Source: Actinomycetes bacterium
Lineage (GTDB): Bacteria > Actinomycetota > Acidimicrobiia > Acidimicrobiales > Bog-793
Reading direction: 5' to 3'
Length of the DNA stretch: 17,945 bases
Assembly: GCA_021823365.1 (NCBI GenBank)
Contig: JAKAOD010000005.1
Location: 1-17,945 of the forward strand
Positions 1-7,069 of the stretch are shown piece after piece. The notes under the pieces are model-generated. The model did not search any database. It worked only from the letters and a program-made list of their open reading frames with translations, and was not told the DNA's origin. The position numbers were made by a program, and so were the translations under genes. Numbering within the stretch: position 1 is the first letter of the stretch; each line of letters opens with the position of its first letter.

Positions 1-13
1 GACGCAGAGGTGA
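1..13 (+). CDS. Possible 3' end of upstream gene (rnhB by synteny)
   Basis: A frame ending in TGA at 11-13 overlaps the GTG start at 10 of the next gene as GTGA, a common translational-coupling arrangement. Only three codons (Thr-Gln-Arg) are visible, so the product cannot be identified from sequence. In actinobacteria the gene before DUF2469 is usually ribonuclease HII (rnhB); that identity is inference from gene order only. Confidence 0.25.
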
Positions 14-306
14 GCGCCGAGGAGGACCTCGACCAGTTCGAGGCGGAGATCGAGCTCGCGCTCTACCAGGAGTACCGCGCGGTGCTGCCGATGTTCCGCT
101 ACGTCGTCGAGACCGAGCGGCGCTTCTACCTCGCGAACGACGTCAAGGTGACCCCGCGGGAGAACCAGGGCGCCACCTACTTCGAGGTCGACCTCGGCGA
201 CGCGTGGGTATGGGACATGTACCGCCCGGCGCGCTTCGTATCCTCCGTGCGGGTCGTCACCTTCAGGGACGTCAACGTCGAGGCGCTTCCCGAGAAGGAC
301 CTTTGA
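10..306 (+). CDS. DUF2469 family protein
   Basis: A 98-residue acidic protein matching the short, highly conserved actinobacterial DUF2469 family over its whole length. The N-terminal Glu-rich helix (about 5-25), the segment around RYVVETERRFYLAND (about 30-44) and the WVWDMYRPARFV core (about 66-77) are the family hallmarks, followed by a VVTFRDVNVE tail. No enzymatic motif, signal peptide or membrane segment is visible and the family's role is unknown. The start is GTG at 10, overlapping a possible upstream stop as GTGA. Its stop TGA (304-306) overlaps the TTG start of yraN, so the two are probably co-translated. The family normally sits between rnhB and yraN, which fits here and supports an actinobacterial origin. 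Confidence 0.93.
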   Translation: MSAEEDLDQFEAEIELALYQEYRAVLPMFRYVVETERRFYLANDVKVTPRENQGATYFEVDLGDAWVWDMYRPARFVSSVRVVTFRDVNVEALPEKDL

Positions 307-731
307 GCCCGCCGCGGCGACCCGCCGCGGCACTCCCGAGCGCGCCTCTCCGGCCCGAGCACGGCCGGCGATCTGCCGATGCCAGAGGGCTTGCCGACGC
401 GCGCCGGCGTGTCGGCAGCGCCGGGGAGGACCTCGCCGCGGCCTGGTACGTCGCGCACGGCTTCGAGCTGCTCGCCCGCAACTGGCGCTGCGAGCTCGGC
501 GAGGTCGACGTCGTCGCCGCACGCGGCACGCTCGTCGTCGTCTGCGAGGTGAAGTCCAGGACCTCGAGCACGTTCGGCGCGCCGGCGGAGGCGGTCGGTC
601 CGGCGAAGCAGCGCCGGCTGCGTCGCCTCGCGGCGCGCTACCTCGCCGAGACCGGCCGGAGGGGGACGGTCCGCTTCGACGTCGCCTCCGTGCTCGCCGG
701 TGAGCTCGAGGTGCTGGAGGGAGCGTTCTGA
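303..731 (+). CDS. YraN / UPF0102 family endonuclease-like protein
   Basis: About 142 residues. The conserved UPF0102 core starts at RRRVGSAGEDLAAAWY and continues through LLARNWRCELGEVDVVAA and VVVCEVKSR. Glu in GEVD and the E-x-K of CEVKSR are the restriction-endonuclease-like active-site positions of the family, which is thought to act on DNA and often sits beside competence genes. There is no ATG or GTG near the domain. The best start is TTG at 303, overlapping the DUF2469 stop (TTGA), with AGAAGGA at 293-299 just upstream as ribosome binding site. The roughly 35 residues before the core are Pro/Ala/Arg-rich and not conserved. An upstream ATG at 204 would overlap DUF2469 by 100 bases and is less likely. 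Family assignment is firm; biochemical activity is inferred. Confidence 0.88.
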   Translation: MSPPRRPAAALPSAPLRPEHGRRSADARGLADARRRVGSAGEDLAAAWYVAHGFELLARNWRCELGEVDVVAARGTLVVVCEVKSRTSSTFGAPAEAVGPAKQRRLRRLAARYLAETGRRGTVRFDVASVLAGELEVLEGAF

Positions 732-733
732 AA

Positions 734-752
734 GGGCGGCCAGCTGCTGCCC
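734..752. terminator. Stem-loop after yraN, terminator candidate
   Basis: Arms at 734-740 (GGGCGGC) and 746-752 (GCTGCCC) pair over seven positions with one G-U, around a five-base loop. It begins three bases after the yraN stop, in the 95-bp convergent gap before the DUF2510 gene. There is no T-tract, so it is only a candidate. Confidence 0.35.
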
Positions 753-826
753 CGCCACCTTCGCTCGCTCCTCCCGGGTCGACGGTGTCGGTGGTCGCCG
801 TCGCCAAGCGAGGGGGTCGGACCTGC

Positions 827-1348
827 TCAGACCGGGTCGGTCGCCTGCTGCTCCCCGTCGCGCACGTGCCCGGTCCAGCCGCGACCGTCCCAGTAGCGCT
901 GCTCATGGCGCCCGGTCGCATCCGGGTACCAGCCGAAGAGCGCCGCCTTGCCGGTCGCATCGCTCGCCGGCGGCGGCGGCCCGGCCGGTACCTGTGGCGA
1001 CGGCATCCCGAGCTGCGTCCCCGGCGCCGGCGCTGGGCTCGCCGGTCCGATCACCACGCCCGCAGCGGCACGGCCCGGATAGCTCCGGAAGGGTGCCGGT
1101 GGCGGCACCTGGGGGATCGCCGGCCTCGTCGTCGCCTGGGCGAGGATCTCGACGATGAGACCGAAGGGTTGGAGCACGAAGCAGATGAGCGCCCACACTG
1201 CCGAGGGGAGGCGCCACGGGGTCACGCCGCGCACGAGCCGGTGGCGCCGGGACATGCGGTACCCCAGGGCCGCGAAGATGCAGGCGAAGATGACCGACGT
1301 CACGATCTCCCCGCGGCTGTAGCCTGCGAGCAGTGCCGTAGCGACCAT
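827..1348 (-). CDS. DUF2510 domain membrane protein
   Basis: A 173-residue protein. The N-terminal half has two hydrophobic segments (about 14-32 and 47-70), so it should sit in the cytoplasmic membrane. A Pro/Ala-rich linker (about 78-128) leads to a C-terminal DUF2510 domain with the signature GWYPDATGRHEQRYWDG then WTGHV (about 138-160). DUF2510 is a short Trp-rich module of unknown role, found almost only in actinobacteria and usually attached to membrane or secreted proteins. The ATG at 1346-1348 is preceded by GAGGGA and AGGAGAG, purine-rich sites that support this start. A TAGAAT at 1404-1399 on the same strand could be its -10. It is convergent with yraN and reads away from it. The product's function is unknown. 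Confidence 0.85.
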   Translation of the reverse strand: MVATALLAGYSRGEIVTSVIFACIFAALGYRMSRRHRLVRGVTPWRLPSAVWALICFVLQPFGLIVEILAQATTRPAIPQVPPPAPFRSYPGRAAAGVVIGPASPAPAPGTQLGMPSPQVPAGPPPPASDATGKAALFGWYPDATGRHEQRYWDGRGWTGHVRDGEQQATDPV

Positions 1349-1398
1349 CGCTCGATCCCTCGCTCTCCTGCCGGCGCCAGGAGCGCGCCGACCGCTCG

Positions 1399-1404
1399 AT
1401 TCTA
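1399..1404 (-). promoter_or_regulatory. Candidate -10 for the DUF2510 gene
   Basis: Reads TAGAAT on the minus strand, about 50 bases before the ATG at 1348, leaving a leader of roughly 44 bases that contains purine-rich ribosome binding sites. No clear -35 is visible 16-18 bases upstream. Confidence 0.4.
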
Positions 1405-1523
1405 CCCCCGGGACTGTGTTTCTCCTGCGGAGGCACGCGGCGCCGGCCGAGGGCGGAGGGACGCGCGGCGGGGAAGCGCGTGGTTCTGGCTCCGCTCAGC
1501 TGGCGTCACCCGACCGAGGTCGC

Positions 1524-1844
1524 TCAGCCAGGCCGGCGGCGCGCCCGCACCGACCAGCAGGAGGCGTGCCAGTGCCGGCGCTCGGCGGGCAGCGAGAGCG
1601 GCACGACGACGACGTGCGCGACCCCGGCCGGGATCTGCTGGTTGCAGCCGGGGCAGACGTAGGGCTTGCGCGCCGCGACCGGTTGGATGCGACGGACCTC
1701 GGCCGTCGTCCCCGTCAGGGGGTCGAGCGCGAACCGTGCGGCTCCCGCCGCCCGAGGGAGCGCTCCCTCGCGTTCCGTCCGCCGAGGGCCGGCGCCGTCG
1801 CGCCGCGGATGCGAGGAGCTCGCCGGAAAGCGCTTTGCGGGCAC
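1524..1844 (-). CDS. Small Cys/His zinc-binding protein (conserved actinobacterial)
   Basis: About 106 residues. The C-terminal half is the conserved part: CPGCNQQIP (Cys64, Cys67), His77 in AHVVVVP, and HWHASCW (His91, His93, Cys96), followed by an Arg-rich tail. This Cys-x2-Cys ... His-x4-Cys layout looks like a treble-clef/HNH-like zinc site. It matches my memory of a widespread small actinobacterial protein family of unknown function. The first ~55 residues are basic, low in complexity and poorly conserved. The GTG start at 1842-1844 is supported by GATACT at 1856-1851, six bases upstream, which could be the -10 of a leaderless transcript. The gene is divergent from comM across a 279-bp gap. 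No nuclease catalytic motif is certain. Confidence 0.72.
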   Translation of the reverse strand: MPAKRFPASSSHPRRDGAGPRRTEREGALPRAAGAARFALDPLTGTTAEVRRIQPVAARKPYVCPGCNQQIPAGVAHVVVVPLSLPAERRHWHASCWSVRARRRPG

Positions 1845-1850
1845 ACCGCA

Positions 1851-1856
1851 AGTATC
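1851..1856 (-). promoter_or_regulatory. Candidate leaderless -10 (GATACT) for the small zinc protein
   Basis: GATACT on the minus strand, six bases before the GTG at 1844. Position 1 deviates from the TANNNT pattern seen at other genes in this window. Confidence 0.4.
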
Positions 1857-1879
1857 CCGCGCGGCGACGGCACGCCGGT

Positions 1880-1906
1880 CGCCACGGCGCCGGCGGCGCC
1901 GTGGCG
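1880..1906. repeat. Perfect inverted repeat, 12-bp arms, 3-bp spacer
   Basis: Left arm CGCCACGGCGCC at 1880-1891, spacer GGC at 1892-1894, right arm GGCGCCGTGGCG at 1895-1906. It lies in the divergent gap between the small zinc protein and comM. It could be an operator, an RNA hairpin in a comM leader, or a transcription barrier. A second, weaker repeat (GGTGCG/CGCACC, 1916-1921 and 1929-1934) follows immediately. Confidence 0.75.
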
Positions 1907-2123
1907 GGACGGTTCGGTGCGGTGACCGCGCACCCCGGAGCTACCCTGCCCGCGATTCGCAGCGCCTGCCGAACCGGTGGCGCCGCCACTTCGGGCCGTC
2001 GGGCCCCGCAGTCCCTTCCGGCGCGGTGCCCGCTGCGTGCGGGTGCCCGGGAGGTCCAGGACCGGCGCGCCGGGGGAGAGAACGCCGCGCCTCGAGGGCG
2101 CGAGGAGCGAGGGGAGGGCGCCG

Positions 2124-3656
2124 GTGCTGGCGAGCGTGCCGTCGGCCACGTTGCTCGGGGTGGAGGGACATCCGGTCGCCGTGGAGGTGCACGTCGCTCC
2201 GGGGCTTCCCGGCTTCACGATCGTGGGGCTTCCGGATGCGGCGTGCCGGGAGGCGCGCGATCGTGTCCGCGCCGCCTTCGTATCGAGCGGGCTCGCATGG
2301 CCGTCGAGGCGCGTGACGGTCAACCTCGCGCCGTCGGGGATCCGCAAGGCCGGTGCCGGGCTCGATCTGCCGATCGCCGTCGCCCTGCTCGCTGCGACGG
2401 GCGCCGTGGACGGGCGTGCCGCCGAGGGGTGCGCCTTCCTCGGCGAGCTCGGCCTCGACGGCTCGGTCCGCCCCGTGCCGGGCGTCCTCGCCCTCGTCGA
2501 GGCGGCCGCTGCCACGGCCGTGGTCGTTCCGGTCGGGTCGCTCGCCGAGGCCCGCCTCGTGCCCGGCCGCCGCGCGCTCGGCGCTCGGACGCTCCTCGGC
2601 GTCGTCGAGGCGCTGGGCACGGGGGACGGCTGGGTCGAGGCGACTTCGAGCGTGGCCGGGGACGGTCGTGATGCTCGAGCGGATCCGGCGGCGCCGGACC
2701 TCTCGGCGGTGCACGGGCAGCTCGTGGCGCGCCGCGCCCTCGAGGTTGCCGCCGCCGGTGGCCACCATCTGCTGCTCTCAGGGCCGCCCGGATCAGGCAA
2801 GACGATGCTCGCCCGCTGCCTGCCCTGGCTGCTCCCGGCGCTCGGGCCGGCCGAGGCGCTCGAGACGACCAAGGTGCACTCGGCCGCGGGCTTGCGACTT
2901 CCGCCCGGGGGGCTCGTCGAGCGGCCGCCGTTCCGGGCGCCACACCACAGCTCCTCCGCCGTCGCCCTCCTCGGCGGCGGCAGCGGGCTGATGCGTCCAG
3001 GCGAGGTGAGCTTGGCGACCAATGGCGTGCTGTTCCTTGACGAGCTCGGCGAGTTCCCTCCGAGCGTGCTCGAGACGCTCCGCCAGCCGCTCGAAGACGG
3101 CGCGATCCTCGTCGCGCGGGCGCGCGCGAGCGTCAGCCTGCCGGCGCGCTTTCTTCTCGTCGCTGCCACCAATCCCTGCCCGTGCGGGCTCGGCGACGCC
3201 AAGGGCGCCTGTCGTTGCTCGCCCTCGATGATGGAGCGCTACGCGCGGCGACTCTCGGCGCCGCTGCTCGATCGTCTCGACCTGCTGGTCGCCGTGCGCC
3301 GCGTGCCGGAGCGGGAGCTGCTCGACCCGGCCCGGGCCGAGCGCTCGTCGGCGGTCGCGGCGCGCGTGGCGGCCGCCAGGAGGCGTGCCGCCGCCCGCGG
3401 GCTTCGCTGCAATGCCGAGCTGCCACCGGGCCGCCTCGACGATCTGGCGCCGCTGTCCCGGCCGGCGCGCCGGCTGCTCGAGGCACGCCTACGCTCGGGC
3501 ACCTTGACCGCCCGCGGGCTCGACCGGGTACGAAGGGTCGCCCTCACGCTCACCGATCTCGACGGCGCCGAGCCGCCGATCACCGAGGAGCACCTTGCCG
3601 TCGCGCTCGAGCTGCGTGCCGGGGGCGACCTCCTCGTCGGGCGCGGCGCGCCGTGA
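2124..3656 (+). CDS. comM: YifB/ComM family Mg-chelatase-like AAA+ ATPase
   Basis: A 510-residue protein, the normal length for YifB/ComM. The N-terminal Lon-like domain opens with SATLLGVEGHPVAVEVHVAPGLPGFTIVGLPDA in two conserved blocks (about 8-40) and NLAPSGIRKAGAGLDLP (about 67-83). The AAA+ core has Walker A GPPGSGKT (220-227), the RAPHHSSS block (271-278), Walker B GVLFLDE (301-307) and the sensor AATNPCPCG (348-355) with paired cysteines (352, 354, 363, 365). The C-terminal Mg-chelatase helical domain follows. ComM is known as a hexameric helicase promoting branch migration during natural transformation. GTG at 2124 is chosen because homologues begin at this point and GGGGAGGG (2111-2118) precedes it; an ATG at 1977 would add unconserved residues. 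The stop overlaps the dprA GTG as GTGA. Confidence 0.95.
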   Translation: MLASVPSATLLGVEGHPVAVEVHVAPGLPGFTIVGLPDAACREARDRVRAAFVSSGLAWPSRRVTVNLAPSGIRKAGAGLDLPIAVALLAATGAVDGRAAEGCAFLGELGLDGSVRPVPGVLALVEAAAATAVVVPVGSLAEARLVPGRRALGARTLLGVVEALGTGDGWVEATSSVAGDGRDARADPAAPDLSAVHGQLVARRALEVAAAGGHHLLLSGPPGSGKTMLARCLPWLLPALGPAEALETTKVHSAAGLRLPPGGLVERPPFRAPHHSSSAVALLGGGSGLMRPGEVSLATNGVLFLDELGEFPPSVLETLRQPLEDGAILVARARASVSLPARFLLVAATNPCPCGLGDAKGACRCSPSMMERYARRLSAPLLDRLDLLVAVRRVPERELLDPARAERSSAVAARVAAARRRAAARGLRCNAELPPGRLDDLAPLSRPARRLLEARLRSGTLTARGLDRVRRVALTLTDLDGAEPPITEEHLAVALELRAGGDLLVGRGAP

Positions 3657-5041
3657 CCCGCCGGCGGCATGTCCTGACCGGTGGGCCTGCCGTGACCGAC
3701 CCGGCAATGTTCGACATGCCCGGTGGCGGGCAGGGCTCGGCACCCCCTGCGATCCGGCGCGAACCGGAGGATGCGGCGTGGGTGGTCGCGCTCGCCTCGC
3801 TGCCGGGGATCGGGCCCGCGATGCTCCGTCGGCTGCTCGCCTTTGAGGGGGCGAGGGTGCGCTGGCATGCAGTCAGGGTCGGGCGGCTCGAGGCGTCCGC
3901 GCTCGCCGGGCCGGGAGCTCCCCCGCCCGAGCGTCGGCGCGACCTCCTCGAGCGGTGGCAGGCGGCCGCACAGGCGCAGGATCCCGAGCGCGACCTCGCC
4001 GAGATCTGCCGCCACCGGATCGCGGTCCTCGTCCTCGGCGACGACGCGTACCCTGCGGCGCTCGCAGCCGAGCCGACGGCTCCTGCGGTGTGCTTCGGCA
4101 TCGGCCGCCTCTTGGGCGAAGGTGCGCTCCAGGCCGCCGGCCGCGTCGCGGTCGTCGGAACCCGCTCCTCCACCCACTACGGAGAGGAGGTCGCGGCTGG
4201 CCTCGGCGCCGAGCTCAGCGCCGCTGGCGTCAGCGTCGTCTCCGGGCTTGCCGCCGGCATCGACGCCGCCGCGCACACAGGAGCCCTCGCCGGCACCCCC
4301 GGAGGCGGCGCTCCGCCGCTCGCGATCGTCGGCGGCGGCGTCGACGTCGTCTACCCCGCCAGCCAGTGGCGGCTGTGGTCGCGGGTCGCCGGGGCCGGGA
4401 CGATCCTTTCCGAGGCGCCGCCCGCCGCCCGGCCCGAGCGCTGGCGCTTCCCCCTGCGCAACCGCTTGATTGCCGCGGCGAGCGACGTCGTCGTGGTGGT
4501 CGAGGCACACCGGACCGGTGGCGCGATGCACACCGTCGAGGCCGCCCTCGCGCGGGGCATCCCAGTCGCCGCGGTTCCGGGATCGGTTCGCAGCGCCGCC
4601 TCGGAGGGGACGAATGCCCTGATCGCCGACGGAGCGCACCTCGTGCGAGACGCCGACGACGTCCTCGCCCTGCTCGCCCTGCGCATGGCGGCGCGGGGCA
4701 TCTCGTCGCTTCCGCGACTCTCTCCGCCTGTGCACGGTGATCGACAGGCGGCCCGCAGGAGCGCAGCAGCGGGCGACGACCCGGCAACGGGCGACGACGC
4801 CGGGGCCTTCGACCCAGCGGGCGGCGCCGCAGGAGCGTCCGGTGGCTCGCATCGCTCGTCGAGGCGCCGAGGTCCCATCGAGCGCGCAGTCCTCTCCGCC
4901 CTCGGCACCGAGACGACGAGCCTCGAGGCCCTGCTCGGTCGCTGCCGCCTGCCGATCGGGGTCGCGTGCGTCGCCCTCGAGGCCCTCGTCTCAGACGGCG
5001 CCGTCCGGCGCGAGGCCGGCGGCTTCCGGCTGGCCCGCTGA
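3653..5041 (+). CDS. dprA: DNA-processing protein DprA
   Basis: DprA binds incoming single-stranded DNA and loads RecA during transformation. From GTG 3653 it would be 462 residues. Visible in order: a helix-hairpin-helix region (LASLPGIGPAMLRRLL, about 48-63); the Rossmann-like core with VAVVGTRSSTHYG (155-167), VVSGLAAGIDAAAHTGAL (185-202), FPLRNRLIAAASDVVVVVEA (266-285) and GTNALIADGA (319-328); then a C-terminal winged-helix DprA domain (about 406-462). A low-complexity Ala/Gly/Asp/Ser linker (about 345-405) separates core from winged helix and is longer than usual. GTG 3653 overlaps the comM stop (GTGA). GTG 3692, preceded by GGTGGG, and ATG 3707 or 3716 are plausible alternatives. Coupling to comM fits a DNA-uptake operon. 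Confidence 0.93.
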   Translation: MTRRRHVLTGGPAVTDPAMFDMPGGGQGSAPPAIRREPEDAAWVVALASLPGIGPAMLRRLLAFEGARVRWHAVRVGRLEASALAGPGAPPPERRRDLLERWQAAAQAQDPERDLAEICRHRIAVLVLGDDAYPAALAAEPTAPAVCFGIGRLLGEGALQAAGRVAVVGTRSSTHYGEEVAAGLGAELSAAGVSVVSGLAAGIDAAAHTGALAGTPGGGAPPLAIVGGGVDVVYPASQWRLWSRVAGAGTILSEAPPAARPERWRFPLRNRLIAAASDVVVVVEAHRTGGAMHTVEAALARGIPVAAVPGSVRSAASEGTNALIADGAHLVRDADDVLALLALRMAARGISSLPRLSPPVHGDRQAARRSAAAGDDPATGDDAGAFDPAGGAAGASGGSHRSSRRRGPIERAVLSALGTETTSLEALLGRCRLPIGVACVALEALVSDGAVRREAGGFRLAR

Positions 5042-5187
5042 GCAGCTTGCGGCCGCCGACGTGTCCGGAGGGCTGTCGGGGCGCGGCCGAGGGGGTGCCG
5101 GGCGATGGCGAGATCGGGGGTCCGGGGGCGCCTGCTGGAGGGGTGGGCCAGCATAGGGCCCGCCGGGCGTCGGGCGCGCCCGCACGC

Positions 5188-5193
5188 TACGGT
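5188..5193 (+). promoter_or_regulatory. Candidate leaderless -10 (TACGGT) for the M48 peptidase gene
   Basis: TACGGT lies seven bases before ATG 5201, which would put the transcription start on or next to the start codon. No convincing Shine-Dalgarno sequence precedes that ATG. The rest of the 159-bp gap after dprA shows nothing clear. Confidence 0.5.
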
Positions 5194-5200
5194 TCGGGCG

Positions 5201-6193
5201 ATGGCTGCGCCCGTGCTGAACCGACCACGGTATTCCTCGATCAGCGCCAAGGCGTACGAGCACCCTGCCGACAAGGCGGCGACGGCGGCGCTGGCCTCGA
5301 TCCCGCTCCTCGAGCGGGTGCTGAAGAAGCTCAGCGAGCTCCGATTCGAGCGCTCCTTCCAGCAGCTGCTTCTCGCCGACGCCGTGCGTGCCGGCGAGCG
5401 CCAGCGTCCCGACCTGTGGCGCGCCCACCTCGCCGCCTACGAGACGCTCGACATCGACGCAAGGCCCGAGCTCTACGTCGGCCAGCTCCCGGGGATGAAC
5501 GCGCTGACCGTCGGCTCGGCGCGCCCGGTGGTCATCGTCAGCCCTTCGCTCGTGAAGTCGCTCGACGCGGGCGAGGTCGCCGCCGTCCTCGGCCACGAGG
5601 CCGGTCACGTGCTCTCCAACCACGTGCACTACGCCACGGTGCTCGCGATCCTGCAGCGCCTGCTCTCGGTGGGGCTGTCGCCGATCGGCCGCCTGCCGCT
5701 CCAGGCGATCGTCCTCGTCCTGCTCGAGTGGTACCGCTGCGCCGAGCTGAGCTGCGACCGGGCCGCGACCCTCGTCGTCGACGACCCGCAGCTCGTCTGC
5801 CGGGTGCTCATGGACATTGCCGGCGGGGGAGTGGCCGACCTGAGCCTCGACGCCTTCGTGCAGCAGGCGACGGAGTACGCCGAGACCGAGGACCTGCTCG
5901 CCCGGCCGGGACGCTGGCTCACCGAGCTCGGTCGCACCCACCCGTTCGCCGTCCGGCGGGTCGGCGAGCTCACCCGGTGGGTGGCTGAGGGCGAGCTCGA
6001 CCGGATCCGCGCCGGGAGCTACGTCCGCCGAGGCCAGGAGCCTCCGGCAAGCGACCAACTGCGCAACGCGACCGAGCACTACCGCCGGCGCTTCACCGAG
6101 ATCGTCGACCGCGTGGCGGGCGGGATGCAGAAGATGTTCAACCAGATCTCGGACTGGCTGCGCTCGGACGGCGGCGAGCACGACGACCGCTGA
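5201..6193 (+). CDS. M48 family metallopeptidase (HtpX-like zinc protease)
   Basis: A 330-residue protein. The zinc motif HEAGH is at 132-136 inside VAAVLGHEAGHVLSNHVHY. The third zinc ligand is probably Glu182 in AELSCDRAA, the M48 counterpart of the E-x-x-x-D motif. Between them two hydrophobic stretches (about 143-160 and 164-178) may contact or cross the membrane, as in HtpX-like proteins. The N-terminus (NRPRYSSISAKAYEHPADKAA) is typical of an actinobacterial M48 subgroup. Expected activity is zinc-dependent proteolysis, often in membrane protein quality control; the substrate is unknown. ATG 5201 is chosen because conservation begins there and a TANNNT -10 sits seven bases upstream. It follows dprA by 159 bases and probably has its own promoter. 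It is convergent with the aminotransferase gene. Confidence 0.9.
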   Translation: MAAPVLNRPRYSSISAKAYEHPADKAATAALASIPLLERVLKKLSELRFERSFQQLLLADAVRAGERQRPDLWRAHLAAYETLDIDARPELYVGQLPGMNALTVGSARPVVIVSPSLVKSLDAGEVAAVLGHEAGHVLSNHVHYATVLAILQRLLSVGLSPIGRLPLQAIVLVLLEWYRCAELSCDRAATLVVDDPQLVCRVLMDIAGGGVADLSLDAFVQQATEYAETEDLLARPGRWLTELGRTHPFAVRRVGELTRWVAEGELDRIRAGSYVRRGQEPPASDQLRNATEHYRRRFTEIVDRVAGGMQKMFNQISDWLRSDGGEHDDR

Positions 6194-6202
6194 GCGCGGC
6201 GC

Positions 6203-6217
6203 GGGGCGTGGAGCCCC
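6203..6217. terminator. Short GC hairpin in convergent gap
   Basis: GGGGC (6203-6207), loop GTGGA, GCCCC (6213-6217), within the 33-bp gap between the convergent M48 and aminotransferase genes. It has no T-tract on either strand. A bidirectional terminator is possible but weakly supported. Confidence 0.3.
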
Positions 6218-6226
6218 CATCGGAGG

Positions 6227-7057
6227 TCACGGCTCGTCGGTCGAATCGACGAGCTCGAGGTAGGCGGCGCGGACCTTGTCGGTACGCGGGCCCGGGCAGG
6301 TGTGCAGCGGCGCGCCGTCGATCGCGGCGATCGGCTGCACGCCGCGGACCGAGGAGGCGAGGAAGGCCTCCTCGACCGTCGCCGCCGTGAATCGACCGAT
6401 CGCCACGTCGGCTTCGTCTCCGCCCAGGCGCTCGAGGACGAGGCCGCGGGTGACCCCGGCGAGGCAGCCCGACGACAGGGCGGGGGTGCACATCGTCCCG
6501 CCGATCACGACGAAGACGTTCGACCCCGAGCCTTCGCAGAGCAGGTCACGCGTATTTGCAAAGATCGCCTCGTCGCCGCCGTGCTCCGCCGCCCACGCCA
6601 GCGCGCGCACGTTCTCGCCGTAGGAGACCGTCTTCAGCCCGGCGAGCGCGCCCCGCTCGTTGCGGCGCCAGGGGACGACGACGACGTTCGCCGACGCGGC
6701 AGGCGGCGCGCTCGGCTCGACTGCGACGACGACCGTCTGCTCGCCCGGGAGGCGTCGCGAGCTGAGGGGGCCCCTGCCGGCGGTCACCGTGAGCCGGATG
6801 CGGCCCTCGGCCACGCCGGAGGCGCCGACGACGTCCTCGACGGCCTTCTCGAGCGTCGGCGCGCCGGGCGGCTCGATGCCGAGAGCGGCCGCGGATCGGG
6901 CGAGGCGCTCGAGGTGCCGTCCGAGGGCGAAGGGGCGGCCCGCGCGCAGCAGCACGGTCTCGAATATGCCGTCACCGGTCACGAGGCCGTGGTCGAAGGC
7001 CGAGACGGTGGCATCGCGCTCGTCGAGCAAAGCGCCGTTGACATAGGTGACCGGCAC
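6227..7057 (-). CDS. Class IV PLP aminotransferase, aminodeoxychorismate-lyase-like
   Basis: A 276-residue fold-type IV PLP enzyme. N-terminal YVNGALLDERDATVSAFDHGLVTGDGIFET (5-33, broken here into the known NG...D-G...G-x-FET blocks) is typical of the family. The probable PLP lysine is Lys142 in GALAGLKTVSYGENV, which resembles the LAGLK context of PabC more than that of branched-chain aminotransferases. The cofactor-binding block EGSGSNVFVV follows, then LAGVTRGLVLE. Likely reaction: aminodeoxychorismate to 4-aminobenzoate plus pyruvate (folate pathway). A D-amino-acid or branched-chain aminotransferase cannot be excluded, and no pabA/pabB is present here. Start GTG 7057. TAGGCT (7069-7064) lies six bases upstream and includes the TAG stop of the CDF gene, so this gene may have its own leaderless promoter even though it is closely linked. 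Confidence 0.85.
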   Translation of the reverse strand: MPVTYVNGALLDERDATVSAFDHGLVTGDGIFETVLLRAGRPFALGRHLERLARSAAALGIEPPGAPTLEKAVEDVVGASGVAEGRIRLTVTAGRGPLSSRRLPGEQTVVVAVEPSAPPAASANVVVVPWRRNERGALAGLKTVSYGENVRALAWAAEHGGDEAIFANTRDLLCEGSGSNVFVVIGGTMCTPALSSGCLAGVTRGLVLERLGGDEADVAIGRFTAATVEEAFLASSVRGVQPIAAIDGAPLHTCPGPRTDKVRAAYLELVDSTDEP

Positions 7058-7063
7058 GCGCGG

Positions 7064-7069
7064 AGCCTA
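7064..7069 (-). promoter_or_regulatory. Leaderless -10 candidate overlapping the CDF stop codon
   Basis: TAGGCT on the minus strand. Its first three bases are the TAG stop of the upstream CDF transporter gene, and GTG 7057 begins six bases downstream. Confidence 0.5.

Noticed and set aside
785..2671. Long plus-strand open frame (628 codons)
   Set aside because: It covers the DUF2510 gene and the small zinc protein on the opposite strand and the start of comM. Its product is Arg/Ala/Pro-rich low-complexity text, typical of spurious frames in GC-rich DNA.
1715..3202. Minus-strand open frame (495 codons) opposite comM
   Set aside because: It lies antisense to the strongly conserved comM core; the product is Ser/Pro/Arg-rich with no domain.
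3239..4852. Minus-strand open frame (537 codons) opposite dprA
   Set aside because: Antisense shadow of comM and dprA with no recognisable motif.
4991..6220. Minus-strand open frame (409 codons) opposite the M48 peptidase
   Set aside because: The opposite strand encodes a convincing HEAGH protease; this product is His/Arg/Asp-rich shadow sequence.
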